From Symbiodinium kawagutii (lineage: Eukaryota; Sar; Dinophyceae; Suessiales; Symbiodiniaceae), in the NCBI GenBank assembly GCA_009767595.1, contig VSDK01027838.1, positions 263,316 to 327,315 of the forward strand: DNA of 64,000 nt, written 5' to 3'. Below the pieces are notes generated by a model that ran no database searches, was not told the origin of the DNA, and saw only the letters and a list, made by a program, of their open reading frames with translations. Made by a program: the position numbers and the translations under genes. Shown in pieces: positions 12,171-24,923 of this stretch. Position 1 is the stretch's first letter. Each line of letters starts with the position of its first letter.

Positions 12171-12219
12171 GTGAGGGTTTGGGGAAGGCAGTCGGTCCAA
12201 GTTATCTCCCAATTACCAT

Positions 12220-12305
12220 CTGGCAAACTAACCTGGAGGCTAAGAATGGCTAAAAATCACCACTTTCAATAGGTAAACCAGTGGTCAACGGTGGATTTTC
12301 CATAT
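12220..12305 (+). mobile_element. Family-4 short repeat (ggcaaactaacc...tggattttcc)
   Basis: It shares ggcaaactaacc.gga with 19.99 kb and ggtggattttccat with 49.4 kb. It has a weak inverted relation between gtttgcc- and ggaaaatcca-type ends. Boundaries are approximate. Confidence 0.45.
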
Positions 12306-13484
12306 CCAGGTTCGTTTGCAAGAGTGTTCCTTGGGTCTTGTAACCAAGGGAGTGGCTGCTGATGGTTATTACTTGGCCAAGACAGGCCACTTGACCAATA
12401 ATTGTCTTTGCCAACTAGTGGCACAGACGAGGAACCGGCCTTGTTGGCACAATGACTGGTTCATTTTGCTGCGATTATTGGTGTTGAAAAATGGGAGCCA
12501 AGTCATAACCACCTCACCAACGACCGTCCTATTGACGGCAACCATCTAGGATTTGTGTAACCAAGGAGCTTCCAATTCTTAGCATCCAATGATGTTTGCT
12601 GAATTTGGATTGGTCATCACTCGTGGAGAACTTCCAACCAACGGGTAGTAATGGGTGTGACAATTGACAATTGATGAGATTGTGGGTTAGCCACAAATGC
12701 TCATGCAACCAACGAACTACTAAGACTAAGCTGAAAATTTCCAATCAACTCCGAACTGCCCTCAAGATATTTGTTTTGTATCACCAACTATAAACCTTTA
12801 TAGACACCCTTGTCAACCTCCAAAACCAGCGAATGATGGGCAACAGAGGAATAATGGAACTGTTGATTGAACATTTCTAGGTAATTCACTCACTGCCCTA
12901 ATAGGTGATGGGAAACAAGAACGGTTTGTTGTAGAACTGGCATGCTTTAGCAATGTGTCCTTCAACCGCTTCCACTGTGATTACTATGTTTGTTTTATCG
13001 ATCCTGATATCTTTGGTACATCTATTTAATTTTCCTCACAGATTTGATTAGATTTGTATATCATATAGCACGTGCATCCATGTACTCCGCAAGTTCCTGT
13101 GGTACTTTGTATTTTGCACTCTCTTGCTAAAGATCTATGAAGAAAAATGATGATATGTGCCGATGATTCAGTGTTGCTTGATAGCTGGCCTCATTGTTCT
13201 GTCAGTGGGCACTAAAATGACAGCAGGTCAGGTGACTTCCCACACCTGCCCCTTCCTACGAATAGATTTCCTATACTCAGGGACGGAGGGATGTTGGGAT
13301 CTAAGACTAGAGCGAAGGCATCATTTCGATGATTAAAATATGAGGTTGACTACGATATATCCCTTGAATCAATAACTCAAGTATCAACTCATCTTTGAGA
13401 GATATAGAACATCATTAAAGACTGATCATTAAGCCATCAGCCACATAGCCTTATTGCTGACCTGTGGCTGGCGCCCAGTCCCAG

Positions 13485-13532
13485 AAGCAACGTGGAGGGC
13501 TGGTGCAGCGCTATTTGGCCAATCCATTGCTG
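13485..13532 (+). CDS. TTL domain exon: QRYLANPLL segment
   Basis: Reads KQRGGLVQRYLANPLL between the acceptor gtcccag and the donor ttgctg|gtctgc, 16 whole codons. The TTL family has a strongly conserved strand 'vvQkYi.nPLLi.grKFDlR', and this matches its first half, including the Gln-Arg-Tyr and Pro-Leu-Leu positions. The rest of the motif (grKFDlR) should be on the next exon, which I could not identify between here and 15.07 kb. Confidence 0.75.
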
Positions 13533-15067
13533 GTCTGCTCCCCAGGGACGACCGTGTCCTGGGTTGCGCCCCTGGGTGAATGTTTATTCCAATGGGATGG
13601 ATGTATGGATGAGCCCTTCGAAAATCATCACTCCGCCAGGTGCTGGTAAAACTCAGTGAAAGATAAGCGTTATGGTTATTTTGAGCAAGTGATTTGTGCA
13701 TCATTGCAACCAATGTTCACTAGGACCAGCTCTGATGCAGTTTTTCACCACCTGGCAACAAGGCTGTTGATGCGTGTTTGCCTGACTGGTGCTTCTCCCC
13801 AGTTGCTGGTGATTTCCCCAAGAAGTTTCTTCAAGAGTTCCCATAAACTCTATCAACACGCGGGGGAAAACGACGGCGCATACCCACTTGAAGCTGTTGA
13901 ATTTCCACTGGTTGGTTATAGTTTTACAATGTTTTACATTGTTTCTGTTGTGATTCGTGGATTTTTAAATACACAGATAATGATTGCCATAATGTACGTG
14001 TATGTATACATGTACGCAATTGTAAGTACATTATGTCTATATATACACCTGTGACACCTGTATATATAATTATGATGGCATATCATATGGGAATAGCAAT
14101 TACCCATCCTAATGGGATGCAGTAGGGGCAAACAGGTTCGATCCAAACAGGTTCGATCCAAGTGGGGGCGTTAGGGATGGTTTGCAAGGGTACCGAACAA
14201 GCAATGATCACTGCCGAAACTCCAAGGGCACCACGATGACAAGCCGGGTATCCCCTGAACCGCGATGTGTGCGGCAAAAATGGCCAGATGGTGTAGAAAC
14301 AAGGTTTTTTGATCATAGAAATGGCCTACAGCCATAAGTCAATGGCTTCCCAGTGATCAAAAAGCATTGACTTATGCACTGGAAAGTGAATTCCAACAGC
14401 AGCACTGCTGAGATCTGGCAAATGTGTTAATGTAGTAGCCATTTTTCGGCGGTATGGAAGGATATACATTTACCGTGCCCAAAAAATGCCTCAGAATGCT
14501 GTTGCCTTTCACCATGATCAAAACCAGGACGGCATCTCACCTTTCCTGAGGTCAATGAAAAAAAGTGTGATTTTCGGATCTATTTGTACATTCCAACCTC
14601 CGTTCCTTTGGTCGCCTTCGCTTCACCTGATTCTTGGTCGCAGTCAAAGCAGTACTGATGAGTCCAATAGAATAAGGGACAAGGGGTGTTGATTGCTTGC
14701 ATGCGCTGCTGTAAGGGGGGGTAAGATGTGGTCATATGATTTATTTGTGGTACAAGTACAAGTCACCTCAATAATTGCCATGGGAATTGCTGTATATAGA
14801 TCAGAATGCAACAGTGCGAAGGATTTTTTGACGAACATCCACCTGCAGACTTTCTTTTCTCGATCAATGCACTTATGCTCAAAAATGGCCAATCATGCCT
14901 AACAATGTTTAACAGTGGTTTAACTTTTTTTGCTAACAATGCCCAACAATGATCATCTTTGACACTGGTTTGACTAATTGTTTAACAAATGGCGAAACAT
15001 ACAACTTATAATGTTTAAACTTATGCCTGCTAGGTAAAATGGTAAGTGGCTCATCATGCCTCCCTAG

Positions 15068-15145
15068 GTGTGGTACATGCGATGCGGACACGAGAAGTTC
15101 AACTTATCTTCCACGGATCCCTTGAACGTGGTCACCAACACCAAG
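15068..15145 (+). CDS. TTL domain exon: VWYMR...VVTN segment
   Basis: Reads VWYMRCGHEKFNLSSTDPLN then VVTNTK. It corresponds to the family pattern 'v.lyreg.lRfs...y.l....n...HlTN'. The His of HLTN is replaced (VVTN). Acceptor cccctag. The end is best placed at a GC donor, accaag|gcaatg, giving 26 whole codons and phase 0 to match the next exon. A later GC (cgcgg|gcggat) gives the wrong phase. Confidence 0.7.
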
Positions 15146-16522
15146 GCAATGCGCGGGCGGATGGATTGCCAATGGCCAGCGTTATATTAACTGGTTGGTG
15201 GTTTTATGGGAAACACACCCATCGGATTTTTCTATGGTTGACTATGGTTAGTTCCTAGTATTTAAGTGTAGTGGATAAGCAACCAAAATAACTGGTGGGT
15301 GGTTCCAAACTAGGCAACTAGGGTTCTAGAAGGGTTGTAACCAGAGCGATAATGGTTAATCACAGGGGAGAAAAAACAGCAACAACGGTTAAAGAACTAC
15401 TGGTTGGTGGTTCAAAACATTTTTTGCTCGAATATTTAGGATGGTTGGCTGATTTACTAGTATATTTTAGAGGGGTTGAAACCCCCAACGAGCTATACCT
15501 AGGTTATTTTGTTATGATTGATGCATGGTTTAATATGGTCTTAATGTAAGATCAAAATCACATGCCATTACATCATCTTCCACAATTCCACTATCGATTA
15601 CAGTAATAATACAGAGTTTCTTGATAGTGGATCAGTACTTCTGAATAATAGGGGTCATAATTTGAAATTGATGGCAATGGCCTATTTTTGCTTAGGGGTC
15701 ACGACAGTTGAACATTATTTTCACTAGCACCTGTTGTAAGCCAACCGTTTACCAACCCCAACAGTAAAACGATCACGGTGGATGTAAGAACAATCAAGCA
15801 CCGAACATCTGAAAACACTCCCCAATAGTGAGGCATCACAGCTCGCCTATAGCAACAAGAACAGGAAACATTCCAAAAGTGAGGGTATCGCGTTCAGGCA
15901 CATAGCCTTAGCCTTGCAAATTGGTTGCAACATGTTAGGACATTTTGTTTTGGAAATCCTGAGGGTTATGGTTGGACTTTATTACTATAAATAGTCAGTA
16001 AAGTGGATGATACTCGTAACTGATGACAACTGGGTGTTTTGCAAAGTTTCGATGTTCGAAGATCAACGCAGCTCACGCCGCACAAAACGGGCGCCCCTCA
16101 ACGGTCGCCCATTCGGATTCTCTTGTCATGTCACATGTGGCGGTCAAGGCCCCCGTAGCCCTGGCTATACCAGAACCTTCGGTTGTGAACTCCACATTTT
16201 GTTGTGATGGGTGGAAGCTTGATCGATCACCATGTATAGTTGGATATAGTTGGTATATCCCCTATTCTTGATGGTTACTACACCTATGATTATTCTCAAC
16301 CTGTAATCAGATCTGGACTCTCATTCCTGTTGGCTTCGATGTGAGGTGGATGGAAAACTGCGTGAAGGGGCGTCACTTGGTGCTGTGAAGGGGCGGTTTG
16401 TGGTGCTACGAATCGCAGAGCCAGTGATCGTGCCAAGAATCATAAGTCCAGAATCACCCCCACTGATTTATGATGATTCATGATGCTGAAGCATGGTTAC
16501 TGTTGATTTATGATGATGCTTA

Positions 16523-16642
16523 TATGGCTATGGGTCAATATGAATGAACCAACTAATGGGGGATTTCCACCAACAAAACAAGGGAAAACAATGGTGAATG
16601 ATAGGGGAAGCAGGGGTACGGGTTTTTGACCCACAGCCATAT
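16523..16642 (-). mobile_element. Family-2 inverted-repeat element, reverse orientation
   Basis: Ends are tatatggctatgggtcaata and tttttgacccacagccatat. The interior reads as the complement of the copy at 7.9 kb (gggaaaacaatggtgaatga, taggggaagcaggggtac). It lies in the intron before the 16.75 kb TTL exon. Confidence 0.88.
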
Positions 16643-16751
16643 GATGCTTACTCATAGTCCATGGGCCATGATAGGGGCCACTGGCAAGCAAATGTAAGCA
16701 GTCGGCTGACCTGGAAGATCAGCACCATTTCCAGCTGCCTATGGAGCTCAG

Positions 16752-16844
16752 CGGGGCCCAAGGAATTACACGGAGCTGGTCTTGGGACCCAAGCAAGTCC
16801 AAGAGCTGCTTTCCCAAAAGGGCATCGCCAGCGACTTTGTCCAG
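16752..16844 (+). CDS. TTL-like gene, exon (helical region)
   Basis: Reads RGPRNYTELVLGPKQVQELL then SQKGIASDFVQ, 31 whole codons. It starts after ggagctcag and ends at a GC donor, gtccag|gcagcg. It falls where TTL proteins have a variable helical region before the conserved 'w.qIk.ii' helix. Competing frames over the same bases are far less protein-like. If a GT donor is demanded, ttt|gtccag at 16835 also keeps phase 0. Confidence 0.65.
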
Positions 16845-17173
16845 GCAGCGTTCGGCTGCACCTCCACAAAATTTGGGGGTCATGGTTCACCAACTGTGAT
16901 CATGATCTTTTTCGGGGACATGTTTCATAGGGCAATCTGTTGTTGATTTGGAGGGACCAGGAGCGTCTTCAACTCCAGGAAAACTCGCCATGAATCTCCC
17001 AGTTCAACTCCACAAAGACCTTGCCAGTGGCATGAGTCTCCCGTGACATGTGTGGGACTGGGTATCTGCAGTGCTGCAGATATCAAGGGGACCCAGTCAT
17101 GTGGCGACGTCGCGGTAGCCTTGTACGGTGGGTGAGATAGCTCCGGGGACGGCCCGTGGACCATGGCTTCCAG

Positions 17174-17244
17174 GTCAACCTGGCCAACCAGATCAAGCAG
17201 AAACTGGCGCTGCTGATGGAGGCGATGTGGGAACAGTTGACGCG
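17174..17244 (+). CDS. TTL-like gene, exon with QIKQKLALLMEAMW helix
   Basis: Reads VNLANQIKQKLALLMEAMWE then QLT plus two bases. Acceptor ggcttccag, donor acgcg|gtagca in phase 2. If unspliced it would meet TAG at once, consistent with a real splice site. It matches the position of the TTL 'qIk..i...l.a' helix. Confidence 0.68.
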
Positions 17245-17384
17245 GTAGCAGCAGCAGGAGCAGTAGTAGTGATCAGTAGATAATCTAGCAGGCTAGTAGC
17301 AACTAGTAGTACCAATTAGTACCAATTAGTAGTAGGAGTTAGAAGCAATTAGTAGCAGTAGGTCGCAATCAGTGGATGACCTGC

Positions 17385-17455
17385 GGTTGATCTAATGGTT
17401 GGATCTATTGGTTGATCTAATGGTTGGATCTATTGGTTGATCTATATATAGCAAT
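17385..17455. repeat. Short tandem duplication (ggttgatctaatggttggatctatt)
   Basis: A word of about 25 bases is repeated nearly twice, followed by a third partial copy near 17470-17490. Intronic. Confidence 0.7.
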
Positions 17456-18007
17456 TTGTAGACAACATGGGGTTGATCGAATGGTTGATCTAATAGTTTG
17501 TACCTTCTGGTTAGTAGTGGTTAGATGCAATTAGTGGAAATCCATACCTGCGGATGATGGCTACGTGGGGATGATGGCTATGGTCGATCTAGTTGTCATG
17601 GTTGTTTAATCAGTGGTTTCAGAAACTCCAGGTACCCATGGGTACTCTGGGACCACCATCATCAATCTGTTTTTATAGGATTGGACCCTCATGAAACATC
17701 CATCACTTACGGGTGCCACCTCGAAGTTTCAACGAAATCAGGGCGGGCTGCTGATGGGGTGCCCCAGCTGGACAGCTCTGGCGTGCCTACCTAGACACAG
17801 ACACAGTACACACAAAGCCTGTATAGTATGCATTGATGTGCATAGTCATTGTAAGATAATGTATAGAGATGTATAGGGGCATGTATGTCTAGTGTAGTGA
17901 TATGATGTATGACACGCACGTGGTATGCAAAAGCCATGCCAACTGATAGTCGATCCTCCACCAACCAGAGGCCAAAACGTTAGGGGAATTCGACCACAGT
18001 GAAGCAG

Positions 18008-18078
18008 CCTTGGCTGCCGCTGCGAGGTGTTGGAATTTCAAGCCTTTGATTTGACAACCACTGGCTACGAGCTCTTAG
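18008..18078 (+). CDS. TTL domain exon: YELLG segment
   Basis: One base completes the codon split from the previous exon, then LGCRCEVLEFQAFDLTTT and GYELL follow, then one base. It ends at a GC donor (cttag|gcttct). Joined to 19359 it yields YELLG-VDMMLTDD, the family 'cFElyGfDfmlD' strand. The GC donor is required by this homology, since the exon-end G plus GC at the next exon start makes the conserved Gly. The acceptor (gaagcag) is less certain than the donor. Confidence 0.7.
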
Positions 18079-19358
18079 GCTTCTGGGCTTTCGGTAGCTT
18101 CACCACCAGCGCATGGTTCAACGAGTTCAGATCCCACCTTGTTCTTCGAGCCATGTGGCAGGGCTCTTGACCAATGGTGGATAATGATCAACAACAAAAC
18201 CACAAGTGGGACTGTGCTTTCTATATCCATTTCATATCATTTCATATCATTTCATATCATTTCATTATGAAACTTTATTCTCGATATTTTGCGATTGTGA
18301 ATGGCCAGTAGCGGCTGATAATGGCTAGTAGGAAGCCAACAATAGGGACTAAGAATGGTTGACAACGAGGTACCACTCACCTTTCAAGTATGCATGATCA
18401 AATCACAGTGAAAAGCAGGGAATAAATCACGGCGATGGCGCAGGTTGCCCATGACTCTTCTATGATTGGTTTGCTGGGTGGGTCATCGTGTTGGTTTGAT
18501 CTGGCTCCAATTCAAAAAGACTTATGCACATATCAAGCTGTCATCGCTGCATTTTCATTTGTCAAGGCAAACATCCTGACAGGAATTCTTCCGTCAAGCC
18601 TTGTGCATTAAGGAAGCGTTGCTCGCCATCCAAGGGTTAGCATTCATGAGAAGCCGAACTCAAGGGTCCACACGCGCTAGTGCTTGGTGAACCCGGAGAC
18701 CTTCAGCGGCTGATATGGGACGGGGGCCTTGATACCTGGTTTCGGCCGATCGTGATGCCTTTGACCATGCCATGGCAACAAATCCACCAATTTCGTGACC
18801 GTCTAAGCTGTTTCTCACCACTTTCCAAGTGTGTTCGTTTTTGTAGTTGATGTCATGATTGTTGTGGTTATCGTGCCAAGCACACTGTTCTCAGTGGCTT
18901 GCATCCACAGCCTTCCTGATGAGTAGCACTTCTCTAAAGTAAGATCTTCCGGATGCAGCTCAAATTCCTCCCTGCAACCACCATAATGTGTGGCTGCTTG
19001 TCAACAAGGGAATGGCTTGTAAATAGAAATGTACCATATACCGCAATAATTCATACCACCCGGCTTCTCTTGTTTTGAGGACTTGATGACTTCGGCTTAA
19101 TCGATTTATACCATTTGGTAATTCGATGTGGCAACGGAAATCCTCCCATTTTGTGATTATTTCTGTGATATATGCATGATTAATTAATGTTGATGGTTTT
19201 CGGTTGTCAGCTTACTTCACCAGCGGGTAAGGAATCTTCATTGATCTTTGATTCTTTGACTTGGAGTCACCATTGATCAAAAGACTTAGTCACCACTGAA
19301 ATTCATTACCCCTCTGGTAAAGTGATCTTTGACTTAGTCACCGCTCAAAATTCTGCAG

Positions 19359-19405
19359 GCGTCGATATGATGTTGACAGACGACTTGAATCTCTGGCTCA
19401 TCGAG
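19359..19405 (+). CDS. TTL domain exon: VDMMLTDDLNLWLIE
   Basis: Reads VDMMLTDDLNLWLIE after the two bases that finish Gly. It matches the TTL active-site strand 'vDfmlD..lk.WLlEvN', with the metal-binding Asp and the Glu of the EvN motif. Acceptor tctgcag, donor atcgag|gtcgag in phase 0. Reading through the donor gives VEKSGERVV instead of the expected VNSSP, so the splice is supported by the family pattern. Confidence 0.82.
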
Positions 19406-19987
19406 GTCGAGAAATCGGGGGAGAGGGTGGTGGGGGAACTCGGTGAGCCATGAAGGGGTCTCCCATGCTGAAACTCCATCTCTCAGAACTGCTAAGCTCA
19501 GCTAACCTTTAGGAATGTTCTTGGGGATTGCCAAAGCTCTAAGGGCATCAAAATGCTAAGTTCATCAAAGGTGAAATGCTCTGACGCTCCAACAGAGCTC
19601 CTGAGTGATCAAATTCTGAGATTCCTCTCCCAGCCCTGCCTATCGAACGCTCCAGCTTCTGCAATGGGATGCCCCTGTGCACCAACGAAAGGCTTGCATG
19701 CAGCAGACACCTGGCAGTGTATTCTGCTCATCAACATGCATCAATAATTCCTGAATTGGGGTCACCAATAGCAATTTTTCTGCACACTCAGCGAGAGTCC
19801 AACCACATCGCCAAATTTTTTGCCCCCACAGAAGCCATCACTACTCACTTTGACTGTTGCTCGCTGGTGGCATCACCCCAGAGTTATTGATTGCTCAATC
19901 ATTCCGAGTCTACCCACGGCAAGTGATCTACGCTCACATCTAGATCTTCCATCGGGAATGCGCACTATTGAATCGGGTTTCACTTCG

Positions 19988-20090
19988 GCAAACTAACCCG
20001 GAAGTGGAAAATCCACCATTTAGAATGGTTTTAGCTGTAAAAATGGTTATTTTCAGCTTCCATGTTAGGGACTGCCAGAGGGTAAGTATG
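19988..20090 (+). mobile_element. Family-4 short repeat
   Basis: Shares ggcaaactaaccc.gaag with 12.2 kb and aaatccacca / gccagagggtaag with 49.4 kb. It lies in the TTL-like intron 19406-20846. Boundaries are approximate. Confidence 0.5.
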
Positions 20091-20846
20091 CTCACTCTTA
20101 CAATCGACGTTGACCACCAAGGTGTCACTGCGTTTCTCTTAGAATCACCATTCATGAGGAGATGTAAGCATGTTCATTTCTATGAACACCATAGAAACAT
20201 GGAGTTAAACATGGACCACTAACTAACAAACAGGGTTGGTGGTCCATGTTTCTTAGTCACCACTCCTAGGGTGTACACCTGGAGTGACATCTCAAAATTC
20301 AAGTCCTGGAAACTCAACCTCAGTAAACAACAATCATTCACCATGACCAGCGTTTCAGAGTGACCAACAAGATCCAACAAGCTTCAACAAGCTTCAGCCC
20401 GTCTGGTGAATTCTGCATCCATCAAAATGGTCCCCAAGCCACTGGCTGCTTCCCTAGTAATCATGGTTATTCTTGGATGGTTCTGATGGTTCGTAGGCAC
20501 TCTATGGACACAACATGACACAACTATAGAACCATCATGTTTGCGTGGAGTTAAGGGCTTCCACATGGGTTGCACATGCTTGATCACTATTGATTTCCCC
20601 AGTCGAAAAACATTTGATGTTCTGTATGGTTTTCTACCTTTCTTGGTGATTTTCAGTTGGGTTTCCATCATTTTTGGTGATTTTCAGTGGGTTTTCTACC
20701 ATTTTTGGTGATTTCAGTCGGTTTTGTATGATTTTGAATGGGTTTTCCAGCATTTTTGATGATTTTTTTGTTGGTTTTTGACCATTTTTGAGTTGGAATC
20801 CACCAGTTCCACCATGGATTTCCCTGCCGTTCTACGGTTGTGCCAG

Positions 20847-20913
20847 GTCAACAGTTCGCCGGGTATGGAGTCGAGTCTGGGCGCGCGGCAAACTTCAGCC
20901 CCTTGGTCGCCAG
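20847..20913 (+). CDS. TTL domain exon: VNSSPGME segment
   Basis: Reads VNSSPGMESSLGARQTSAPW then SP and one base. With the preceding WLIE it completes the TTL signature E-V-N-x-S/N-P, in which Glu and Asn bind ATP-Mg. Acceptor gtgccag. The end is placed at tcgccag|gtgaac (phase 1) because this fits the 22.85 kb exon; cag|gtgacg at 20921 is an alternative. Confidence 0.78.
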
Positions 20914-20965
20914 GTGAACAGGTGACGAGTCATGCGCCGGTGGAGGGCTGGTGGAGGGCTGGTGG

Positions 20966-21057
20966 ATGGCTGTTTCTCCCCCAAAATGGTTGGTTTATAA
21001 CTGTAAATGACTATAAATGGATGATTTGGGGGTACCCCTATTTTGAGAAACCACCAT
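20966..21057 (-). mobile_element. Family-1 inverted-repeat element, reverse orientation, left end eroded
   Basis: Has the word caaaatggttggtttataac, then gatttgggggtacccctatt, then ttgagaaaccaccatct. Only tgtttctc remains of the left terminal repeat. Confidence 0.8.
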
Positions 21058-22850
21058 CTACTGGTGGAACTTGATGGAGTTTCTTCAGGGATGCAATCCA
21101 GCCAACACCCGGGAGGAATCATGAGTCACAACTGGTGATTGGAAAGGATGGTGAACTTTTTCGTGCTTAGAATCACGAGAGCCATCAATGATACGGAAGA
21201 TGGTGGTTTATCGTGCTTAGAAGCGGCCAAGGAAGTCAAGGACTGAGGGGGTGCGAACTTGGAGGAGCCATGGGGTGGTTGGTATCACGGGTTATTTCGA
21301 GATTAGAATAATCCATGGATTTTTTCAACTAGGAAACGATATCTCATAGAGATACGAAGGAAAGTCAATTTCCTGTTGTTGGTATTGAGTTGTTGAACTT
21401 GGTAAGACCACCACTGTCTTCTCATTCACAACGTCATGGTTCACAATGTTCGTGGCAACATGAATTTTTTAAAGCTATTTTTCAACTGAAAAGCAATATT
21501 TCACAGACATCGTACACTGTTCATTCGAGTTGCCTTTTTTTTCGAGTTTGGAAGGTGGCCGAGGTTCACGGTTCAGCCATCAGTTCACCATGGCCCCGCA
21601 GCACCAGGTGGATCATATCCTTCCATTGGTGGTGGGTGCACAGCTGGGGTCCCCAGATGCCCACGCCTGACAGTCGAAGTGGCGTGAAAAGGTTTGAAAG
21701 GGCGACTTGAAGCGAGGCAATTCTGGTTTGTCATGATAATGTTCATACTTAGTCATACTTAGTTAAGCTTAGAAGAGTTGTATATGTTCATGGTTGATTT
21801 ATTGCTGTTCTTTTTGACGAGCAGGTAGGAGGACTTTGAAACGATGGGGACATCCAGTTCCTATCCCAATGATCATTGTGCCATTTTCAGGTTGGAGACC
21901 ATTGTAAAAATGAGCAATGATGAAGCATGGTCAATCAAGCCACTATGAACTGTTACTCTTCTTTGGGATGTAGATTCACAATTGCAACCGTCACCCTCTA
22001 ACATGCACCCGTGACCCATGCCATTGAGTTAATTGTTAGGCCAGCTTGTTGTTATCAACCATCCATCGGGAACCGTCAGCCACTTGGTAAATGGAGGTTA
22101 TGATAGCCCATCAACCTTCGGGCTACACACGGTCATGGTTCATGGTGGTTACCCTATGGAGCCCCCTGGGCATTTCCATGACCCTCCAGCGGTATGCAAC
22201 CATTACACATGAACATTTATTTTTTTTTGGACAGTATGCGCATATTAAGCTGAATGCCGGACATAGCGGCCAGTCCGATTCATTTCGATGTTACAAACCT
22301 CAACCAGGATGTGCAAAGCGCAGGACTCTGTGCCTTTACATGAAACTTGGCAATAGACACGCAGATCCTCATCAAATCTGAAACGCACACAAGCACCCCT
22401 CGGGTTTTGTGTGACCATGCTCTTTGGGCTCAAGCTGAATAGTAGAATTCCCCCAGCGACGCCGGTTCTCGGCTGGAGCGTGGTTTGCATGTACCATGTG
22501 GTCACATTTTCTGATGATCGGCACTTATTCTGATCCGATTCCGTGATTCCTGATTCAACAGCATACGAGGGAGAGATGCATCAAAGATGTCGATCGCGAT
22601 TTCACCAGCAAGGGTTTGCTACGGAAGACATTAGTACTGGTACATCTTAGTTCTGAAAAGGATGGCCACTGTCCTTGTATGAAATACTGACAATGCAAGC
22701 TAAAAAGAAGAATACTGTTTCAATGAACACAACCAATTTCAAGTAAATTTTGGCAGGACTTGTTTGGCTGGTGCAAATGCATTGTAGCAACTACTAGGCA
22801 GAAGGCTTCTCAATTTCTCCCTAGTAAGTTTCTGACGAGAAAAATTGAAG

Positions 22851-22984
22851 GACGCGCTGCTGTGCCCATGTCGAAGCAGAGCTTCTCACAGTTGTCACCG
22901 ATTTTGGATGGTTTTGAATCCGATGAGGACCCCCCAAGGGCATCCACGGGCCCAATGGACTCCCTCCTGCTGCAAACACTCAGG
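22851..22984 (+). CDS. Probable C-terminal extension exon of the TTL-like gene
   Basis: Reads RAAVPMSKQSFSQLSPILDG then FESDEDPPRASTGPMDSLLL and QTLR. It is Ser/Pro and acidic rich, probably disordered. Acceptor attgaag, donor ctcagg|gtatgc, phase 0. Phase joins it both to 20913 (completing Gly) and to 24441. Its assignment to the TTL-like gene rests on phase and order only. Confidence 0.58.
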
Positions 22985-23518
22985 GTATGCAATGACCTAC
23001 CTGGGGTGGTTTTCCGAGGACTCAGTGCTTAACAAAGTCATGTTACTAGTGTGCGGCGATTGTAGGACCTCAGGGCGTGTTTGATTAGCATTCCTGATCA
23101 TTCCTGCTTCATCCAGACTTGACTTTGCACCTCCCACATGACATTGAATCATAGGCCACTGCAGGCGACTGGAAATCTCTGACTGGCCACCCAAAAGCCT
23201 AGACAAGCAGTGAACCACGTTGGCCTTCAATGGGTATCGGAGAATTTCATTCTCTCATTTGCAGATCACGATAAATGATTGTCAACTGCAGTTGGCAAAC
23301 AATTTAGCATGAACAGCTGGTGGTTTCCAACCATTTCCAACCTCATTTGCGGGAACTCACGGCTTTCAAACTGGCAGAAGCCACATGTTTTGAACGCAGT
23401 TCGATCATGGCTTGCTGGAGGTCCCAAGTCAGAGATGCGCCCAGCCTGGTTGATCCCTTCAGGAAACACAACAACCAACCAGTTTGAAGCTGATGGCATG
23501 AGCCGGGTAACCAGTTGC

Positions 23519-23562
<44 letters not shown>
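23519..23562. repeat. (TTG)n microsatellite
   Basis: About 14 clean TTG/GTT units, giving a poly-Leu open frame. Intronic. Confidence 0.95.
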
Positions 23563-24440
23563 CGTGGTGGTGCCTCTTGTGATGGGCTATGCTGGTTGTG
23601 ATCGTTCTTGATGGTCGTCGTCGTTGTTTTTCCTCGCGGCTCTCCTATCTTCTACTCGCTGATCAACAGCCACAAGACCTGCAGGTTTGTTTTGGGAACA
23701 GGTTAGCGAGATTTCGCTAGCAGTTGTACCCATACATTTGTCACTTGTTGCATTGACCTAGCAGCTGCAGCATCCGCACGTTTCGCTTCTGAGTACCAAA
23801 ACAAGAGGAGCAGCTGGATTTTTCAGGATCTTGCAGGGGCCAGCAGCTGTGTAAGAGACAAAAAGCTGACCACAGTGCCGTGCTAACGTCCCACTCGAAA
23901 TGTTTGAAACGTTCCATGTCACTTTGAAATGTGCTGCCGTTTGCGCAATATCAATGGTAGTTGTTGCTTATCCTAAACCTGGCACTCTGTGCCATCATTG
24001 GTGGTCATGAAACCAACCCGACGGCTAAAGATCCCTTCTCCCAATTCTGGAACCCATGGAAAAGTGACATGTTGGTGACCAAGCCCATTTCGCCAGGAAA
24101 ACATGATTGACCTGACCTGTGTATTGAAATCAGAGCCTGTCTTGTGCCATGATTGTTGGTGGGAGTGTAATGATTCTTCGCCATCATCAACCGCAGGTGA
24201 ACCATCAGTGACCGCCACTACCGACTATCACTCCATTTTCATCATCAGTAACCATCAGCAACCACTGATCAATCATCGGCTAACCATCATCAGGTATCAT
24301 TCTTATTTAACCTATGGGTGCCCATTCTTACCATTGCTATTCTTTACCTTGATTACACCATCAGTGCATTCTGTACTACCAGACTGCCACTATAGAGACT
24401 TTCACCATCCTTTACCATTCCTTTACTCCACTGGTTCCAG

Positions 24441-24580
24441 GACGAGGAGCAGGACAAGGGCTTGGGCCTGGTGTGCCAACGCTTGCCTCTGCTGGAGCGC
24501 CACTCCTCCACGCATTTGGTGCAAGCCTTCAACACTGCCCTCAACAAGCGGCCCAGCAGCGGTTCAACGGCACTGGAATG
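24441..24580 (+). CDS. Exon, probable continuation of the TTL-like gene
   Basis: Strong exon by borders: acceptor ctggttccag, donor ggaatg|gtcatc. It reads DEEQDKGLGLVCQRLPLLER, then HSSTHLVQAFNTALNKRPSS, then GSTALE plus two bases. The phase-2 end joins the 24924 exon to make Trp. A later, better-looking donor (tggatt|gtaaga) breaks that phase. No family recognised; it may form helices. It could also belong to a separate gene. Confidence 0.68.
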
Positions 24581-24923
24581 GTCATCCAATTGGATTGTAA
24601 GAACCATGATTTCTATGAAGCCATGATGGTTGGTTCATGGTTAACAATAGTTAGTAGATGTTAGTAGTGATTAATTATAATGGTTACTATATGGTCAATT
24701 AGTAATGTCCAATAATTGGCTAATCAGGATTAATCACACTAATCACAAGACCATGATCGGTTACCAGAACCATAGGCTGTTACCCATCATCCTTAAGCAA
24801 TTCTTCCACAATTGACTGCCACCACTTCATTGTGGCTTACCAATCATGGTATATGTATAGTTGGGGTTAGGATTGATCCTCAAGCATTCTGACTCACCAG
24901 CCATGCTTGTGATCCGCCGTCAG

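Noticed and set aside
19406..19430. Read-through VEKSGERVVGEL after WLIE up to a good-looking GT donor
   Set aside because: The TTL family requires E-V-N-x-S-P here. Splicing at 19405 to 20847 gives exactly that, so the later donor is not used in the model.
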